A DNA stretch of 64,000 nt from Bog-532 sp963732345. Lineage in GTDB: Bacteria > Actinomycetota > Actinomycetes > Streptosporangiales > Streptosporangiaceae. Below, in pieces: positions 60,639 through 64,000 of the stretch; within the stretch, counting starts at the first letter, position 1, and the number at the start of each line of letters is the position of its first letter. The notes below the pieces were generated by a model, which was not told where the DNA came from, searched no databases, and saw only the letters and a program-made list of their open reading frames with translations. The position numbers and the translations under genes are program-made. Location: positions 186,001 to 250,000 of the forward strand of contig CAVSZI010000019.1 of assembly GCA_963732345.1 (NCBI GenBank), given 5' to 3'.

Positions 60639-62747
60639 ATGCCGGACAGGTACTCCGCCACCACTCCGGTCCGCAACCCGCGCCCGCAGCTTCTCATGTC
60701 CATGCGCGACATCGCCGAGCTGGCCAATGTGCAGCGCCCCGTTGTCACGAAATGGCGGAGGCGGCACGCTGACTTCCCGCACCCTGTCACGGGAAGCGTC
60801 GCCCAGCCCCGGTTCGACCCACGTTCCATCGCCAACTGGCTGGTCAGCACGGGCAGGGCGGATCGGCAACAGATAGAACCGGATCTCAGCCTTTACACTC
60901 TGGCCGGCCTCGGCGGCCGGATACCCCCCGATGACCTCATCGCGTTCGTCACGGCCTTGATCTGCCTGCGCCAGCTCGACGGTGACGAGCCGCTGGCTGA
61001 CGGCAGCGACGACGTCCTTGCGGCACTGCGTGTTCGCGCCGTCCGCAGAGACATGGACGACGAGATGCTCGTCAGCGAGATACTCCGGCTCCCCGACGAT
61101 GCGGATTGGCTGGCCATCGCCGTAGATGACCTGGTGGAGGCGGCCTGGGGGTGCCAGGGAGCCTTTGAACGGGTAATGACCGTACGCCGGCGCCTCGGGG
61201 CAACGGACATCTCGGCGAGCGCGGTCCGGCCAGAGCTCGCCCAGTTGATCGCCCGCGTCTCCGGCGCCGCTGAACGCGCACGTCAGGACGGGCCCATTGT
61301 GATCGCCGATGTCGCCGCCGGTGCCGGCGATCTGCTGATCGCGGTCACGGACCTGCTGGGCGAGGACTATGCACCGGCATGTGTGGCGGCCGAGCGGGAC
61401 CTTTATCTGGCCCGGCTCGTCCGGCGGCGGCTTGCCGCGCACGGGCTGCCGATCGTCGATGTGGACGTTCGGGTCGCGGATACCTTGCCGGACGACTGCG
61501 GCGAGCCGGATGTCATCGTGACGCAGATCCCTTACGCCCCGGGTGAGGACCGGTCCGTGAAAGAAGTACTGGACCTCATCGACGACGTCTCACTGCGGCT
61601 CCGGCCCGGATGCTCCGCTGTTCTTCTCGGGCCTGCTGATGTCCTTACTAGTGAACTGGGTGCCTACTCGGAGGCAGAGCGCGCGCGGGCCACCCTTCTG
61701 CGCGGCGGCATGGTGGAATGTGTGATCAAGCTTCCCGGCGGCCTGGTGCCATTCCGGCCCGGCTACGAGACCGCGCTATGGATCTTGAACTCGGCCTACA
61801 ACTCACCGTGGCGTGGACGCGTCCTGCTCGCCGACGTCTCGGACCGGGAACTGACCGATGAGGTTGCCGGCCTGGTCGCCGATGACGTGATCACCTGGCG
61901 CCGTGAAGGCTACGACCCCGATGCGCATACCCGGGCTTTCGGCGTGCAGGTATTGATCAGCGACCTGGTGGATCCGCCCAGGCCGCTCATCGTCAGACGG
62001 CCGCGGAACGTGCGCACGGTGGCCACCGATGCGGCTGATCGTGTCGCAACGGTGATGGAACTGGAGACTGAACTTAACCGGCTCGGCGCGTACGCCACGG
62101 CCACCCGACCGGCGATTCGCACCAACCTCATCGCGGTCGTGCGCGCACGACCGGCAACGCTCAGCGTCAGAAAGCTGGTCCAGAAGGGTGCCGTCGCTCT
62201 GCTCAAGGGCACGCGCATCGACCTCGCCGACATCACGGGCGCGGGTCAGCACGTCGTACTCGGTTCCGCGGAGGTGCTCGGTCTGCGGCGATCAGGTGCG
62301 CGGATGATCGACCGCACGCTTCTGGCCGAACGCTACCCGCGCGCCCAGCTCACCGAACCGGGTGACGTACTGGTCACCACCGCCCCGGGCTTCGGCGTGC
62401 ACATTGATCATGACGGCTTCTCGGTGGCCGAGTTCCCAGTCCGCGTGCTGCGTGTCCGCGACACCGGCGACGTGCCACTGACGCCGCGCGTCCTGGCCGC
62501 AATGTTCAGTGCGGAGGACTCACTAGACCGCCCGGACGGCGCGGTCCGCGCTGCGCGCCGCATCGAAGACCATCAAGTGCCGGTGCTGCCGCCGGCGGAC
62601 GTAATGAGGCTGGACGCTCTGCTGGCGGAACTGGACGCGCGCAGGCAGGACGTACGTAAGGAGATCGGCATCATCGACGAACTCGCCAGGACCGCCACCG
62701 TCGGTCTGCGCGATGGAACACTGTCTCTCGCTGGTGACACGAAGTGA
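60639..62747 (+). CDS. HTH - N6-methylase-like - specificity-domain protein with decayed catalytic motif
   Basis: 702 residues from ATG at 60639 (GGAGG five bases upstream). A MerR-like helix-turn-helix (MRDIAELANVQRPVVTKWRR) is at the start. The SAM motif I survives as IADVAAGAGDLL near 224, but the catalytic motif IV, normally NPPF/NPPY, reads TQIPYAP near 294, so base methylation is unlikely. The C-terminal 180 residues resemble a half HsdS recognition domain (LTEPGDVLVTTAPGFGV near 570). Together with the following hsdM it could act as a specificity or control subunit. Similar proteins accompany type I systems in actinomycetes. Confidence 0.78.
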   Translation: MPDRYSATTPVRNPRPQLLMSMRDIAELANVQRPVVTKWRRRHADFPHPVTGSVAQPRFDPRSIANWLVSTGRADRQQIEPDLSLYTLAGLGGRIPPDDLIAFVTALICLRQLDGDEPLADGSDDVLAALRVRAVRRDMDDEMLVSEILRLPDDADWLAIAVDDLVEAAWGCQGAFERVMTVRRRLGATDISASAVRPELAQLIARVSGAAERARQDGPIVIADVAAGAGDLLIAVTDLLGEDYAPACVAAERDLYLARLVRRRLAAHGLPIVDVDVRVADTLPDDCGEPDVIVTQIPYAPGEDRSVKEVLDLIDDVSLRLRPGCSAVLLGPADVLTSELGAYSEAERARATLLRGGMVECVIKLPGGLVPFRPGYETALWILNSAYNSPWRGRVLLADVSDRELTDEVAGLVADDVITWRREGYDPDAHTRAFGVQVLISDLVDPPRPLIVRRPRNVRTVATDAADRVATVMELETELNRLGAYATATRPAIRTNLIAVVRARPATLSVRKLVQKGAVALLKGTRIDLADITGAGQHVVLGSAEVLGLRRSGARMIDRTLLAERYPRAQLTEPGDVLVTTAPGFGVHIDHDGFSVAEFPVRVLRVRDTGDVPLTPRVLAAMFSAEDSLDRPDGAVRAARRIEDHQVPVLPPADVMRLDALLAELDARRQDVRKEIGIIDELARTATVGLRDGTLSLAGDTK

Positions 62748-62769
62748 CTGAATCTGTGAGGGGAACCTG

Positions 62770-64000
62770 ATGCCGCCGAGGAAAAAGACCGACCAGGCGG
62801 CGCTGCCCGGCATGCCCACCATGGCGGACCTGCGCGACACGCTATGGAAGGCCGCCGACAAACTGCGGGGCTCGATGGACGCCTCGCAGTACAAGGACTT
62901 CGTCCTCGGCCTCGTGTTCCTCAAGTACGTGTCGGATTCCTTCGAGGAGCGCCGGACACAGATCCGCAAGGAGGTCCTAGCGGAAGGCGTGCCCGAAGCG
63001 CGACTGGAGCAGTTCCTCGATGACAAGGACGAGTACGAGCGCGAAGGGGTGTTCTGGGTTCCCGAGGGGGCACGCTGGGACCGGCTGGCCGCCCAGGCGA
63101 AGAGCGGGGGGATCGGCGAGTTGATCGACAACGCCATGGACTCGCTCATGAAGACGAACGAGTCACTGACCGGCGTGCTGCCGAAGATCTTTAACCGCGA
63201 CAACGTGGACCAGCGCCGCCTCGGCGAACTAGTCGACCTCATCAGCGACGCCCGCTTCACTGGCCACGGCGACAAACCCGCCCGCGACGTGCTCGGCGAG
63301 GTCTACGAGTACTTCCTAGAGAAGTTCGCCCGTGCCGAGGGCAAGCGCGGCGGCGAATTTTACACCCCGGCCACCGTGGTCCGACTGCTCGTTGAGGTCC
63401 TTGAGCCCTATTCCGGCCGGGTGTACGACCCGTGCTGCGGTTCTGGCGGCATGTTCGTCCAGGCGGAGAGATTCGTCCTCGCGCACCGCGGCCGCCGGGA
63501 TGACATCGCCGTCTACGGCCAGGAGTCCAACGAGCGCACCTGGCGCCTGGCCCAGATGAACCTGGCCATCCATGGCATCAACGGAGACCTAAGCAAGCGC
63601 TGGGAAGACACCTTCTACGCCGACCGGCACCCGGACCTACGCGCCGATTACATCCTGGCCAACCCGCCGTTCAACATGTCCGACTGGGCACGCAATGCGA
63701 ACGACCCGCGCTGGCGCTTCGGCACCCCACCGGCCGCCAATGCCAACTTTGCCTGGCTCCAGCACATCGCCTCCAAGCTTGGCGAACGTGGCTCCGCCGG
63801 TGTGGTCCTCGCCAACGGCTCAATGTCCTCCCAGCAATCAGGCGAAGGCCAGATCCGCGCCGCCATGGTCGAGGCGGACTTGATCGCCTGCATGATCGCC
63901 CTGCCGCCGCAACTATTCCGTACCACCCAGATCCCCGCCTGCCTATGGTTCCTCGCCAAGGACAAAACCCCGCAAGGCGCCAAGCACCTCAACGACCGCC
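62770..64000 (+). CDS. hsdM: Type I restriction-modification methyltransferase HsdM (3' end outside window)
   Basis: At least 410 residues, still open at the window edge. ATG at 62770 has GAGGGGAAC upstream and lies 22 bases after the previous gene. The N-terminal HsdM helical domain (LRGSMDASQYKDFVLGLVFL) is typical, motif I is DPCCGSGGMF near residue 219, and the catalytic motif IV is NPPF near 297, both intact. HsdM methylates adenine in the target and with HsdS and HsdR forms the type I complex; those genes should follow. Confidence 0.95.
   Translation, partial: MPPRKKTDQAALPGMPTMADLRDTLWKAADKLRGSMDASQYKDFVLGLVFLKYVSDSFEERRTQIRKEVLAEGVPEARLEQFLDDKDEYEREGVFWVPEGARWDRLAAQAKSGGIGELIDNAMDSLMKTNESLTGVLPKIFNRDNVDQRRLGELVDLISDARFTGHGDKPARDVLGEVYEYFLEKFARAEGKRGGEFYTPATVVRLLVEVLEPYSGRVYDPCCGSGGMFVQAERFVLAHRGRRDDIAVYGQESNERTWRLAQMNLAIHGINGDLSKRWEDTFYADRHPDLRADYILANPPFNMSDWARNANDPRWRFGTPPAANANFAWLQHIASKLGERGSAGVVLANGSMSSQQSGEGQIRAAMVEADLIACMIALPPQLFRTTQIPACLWFLAKDKTPQGAKHLNDR

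Overview
The window is high-GC DNA from an actinomycete, probably Streptosporangiales or a near relative; genus cannot be fixed by eye. Support: gene families typical of the group (acyl-CoA carboxylase epsilon subunit, MT0933-like antitoxin, DUF574 methyltransferase, GAF-ANTAR and XRE regulators), frequent GTG starts, and many genes whose start codon lies 6-8 bases after a TANNNT box (leaderless transcription).

Layout. 1-2574: cysteine desulfurase and mnmA. 2575-13774: an accessory island splitting a conserved block. It holds a 2OG-Fe(II) oxygenase, a membrane-anchored unknown, three related GntR/UTRA regulators (two frameshifted), a GNAT acetyltransferase coupled to one of them, two sets of very small single-helix membrane proteins, and a decayed group II intron. 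13775-20408: the block resumes with a MetE-like protein, ligA, gatC, gatA and gatB. 20405-21866: carboxylase epsilon subunit and a NYN-domain protein. 21900-24020: a purine-rich, GC-poor stretch and two badly decayed GAF-ANTAR genes. 24023-42200: mostly housekeeping metabolism: desaturase, propionyl-CoA carboxylase beta, PEP carboxylase, LysR regulator, AlaX, MT0933-like antitoxin, biotin ligase, second acyl-CoA carboxylase beta, two-component system, a wrecked NCS1 permease, purK, purE and UDP-glucose dehydrogenase. 42370-52425: GH26-like hydrolase, DinB-like protein, DUF574 methyltransferase, a RelE-like/UvrD helicase fusion, an ABC exporter pair and a Ser/Thr-kinase-type ATPase.

52426-64000 is again accessory: a broken XRE regulator, an XRE-TPR regulator coupled to a GNAT enzyme, a divergent tightly overlapping trio (radical SAM/SPASM, thymidylate-kinase-like kinase, EEP phosphatase/nuclease) facing a CYTH enzyme, then a DUF2130 nuclease-like coiled-coil protein, an HTH-methylase-like-TRD protein whose catalytic methylase motif has decayed, and a typical HsdM cut by the window edge (start of a type I restriction-modification locus).

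How genes work together. Cysteine desulfurase supplies sulfur to MnmA for tRNA 2-thiouridine; GatCAB makes Gln-tRNA; BirA biotinylates the carboxylase complexes whose beta and epsilon subunits are here; PurK and PurE act consecutively. Best candidates for undescribed biology are the GntR plus small-membrane-protein module (4.8-13.7 kb) and the rSAM-kinase-EEP-CYTH cassette (54.2-59.0 kb).
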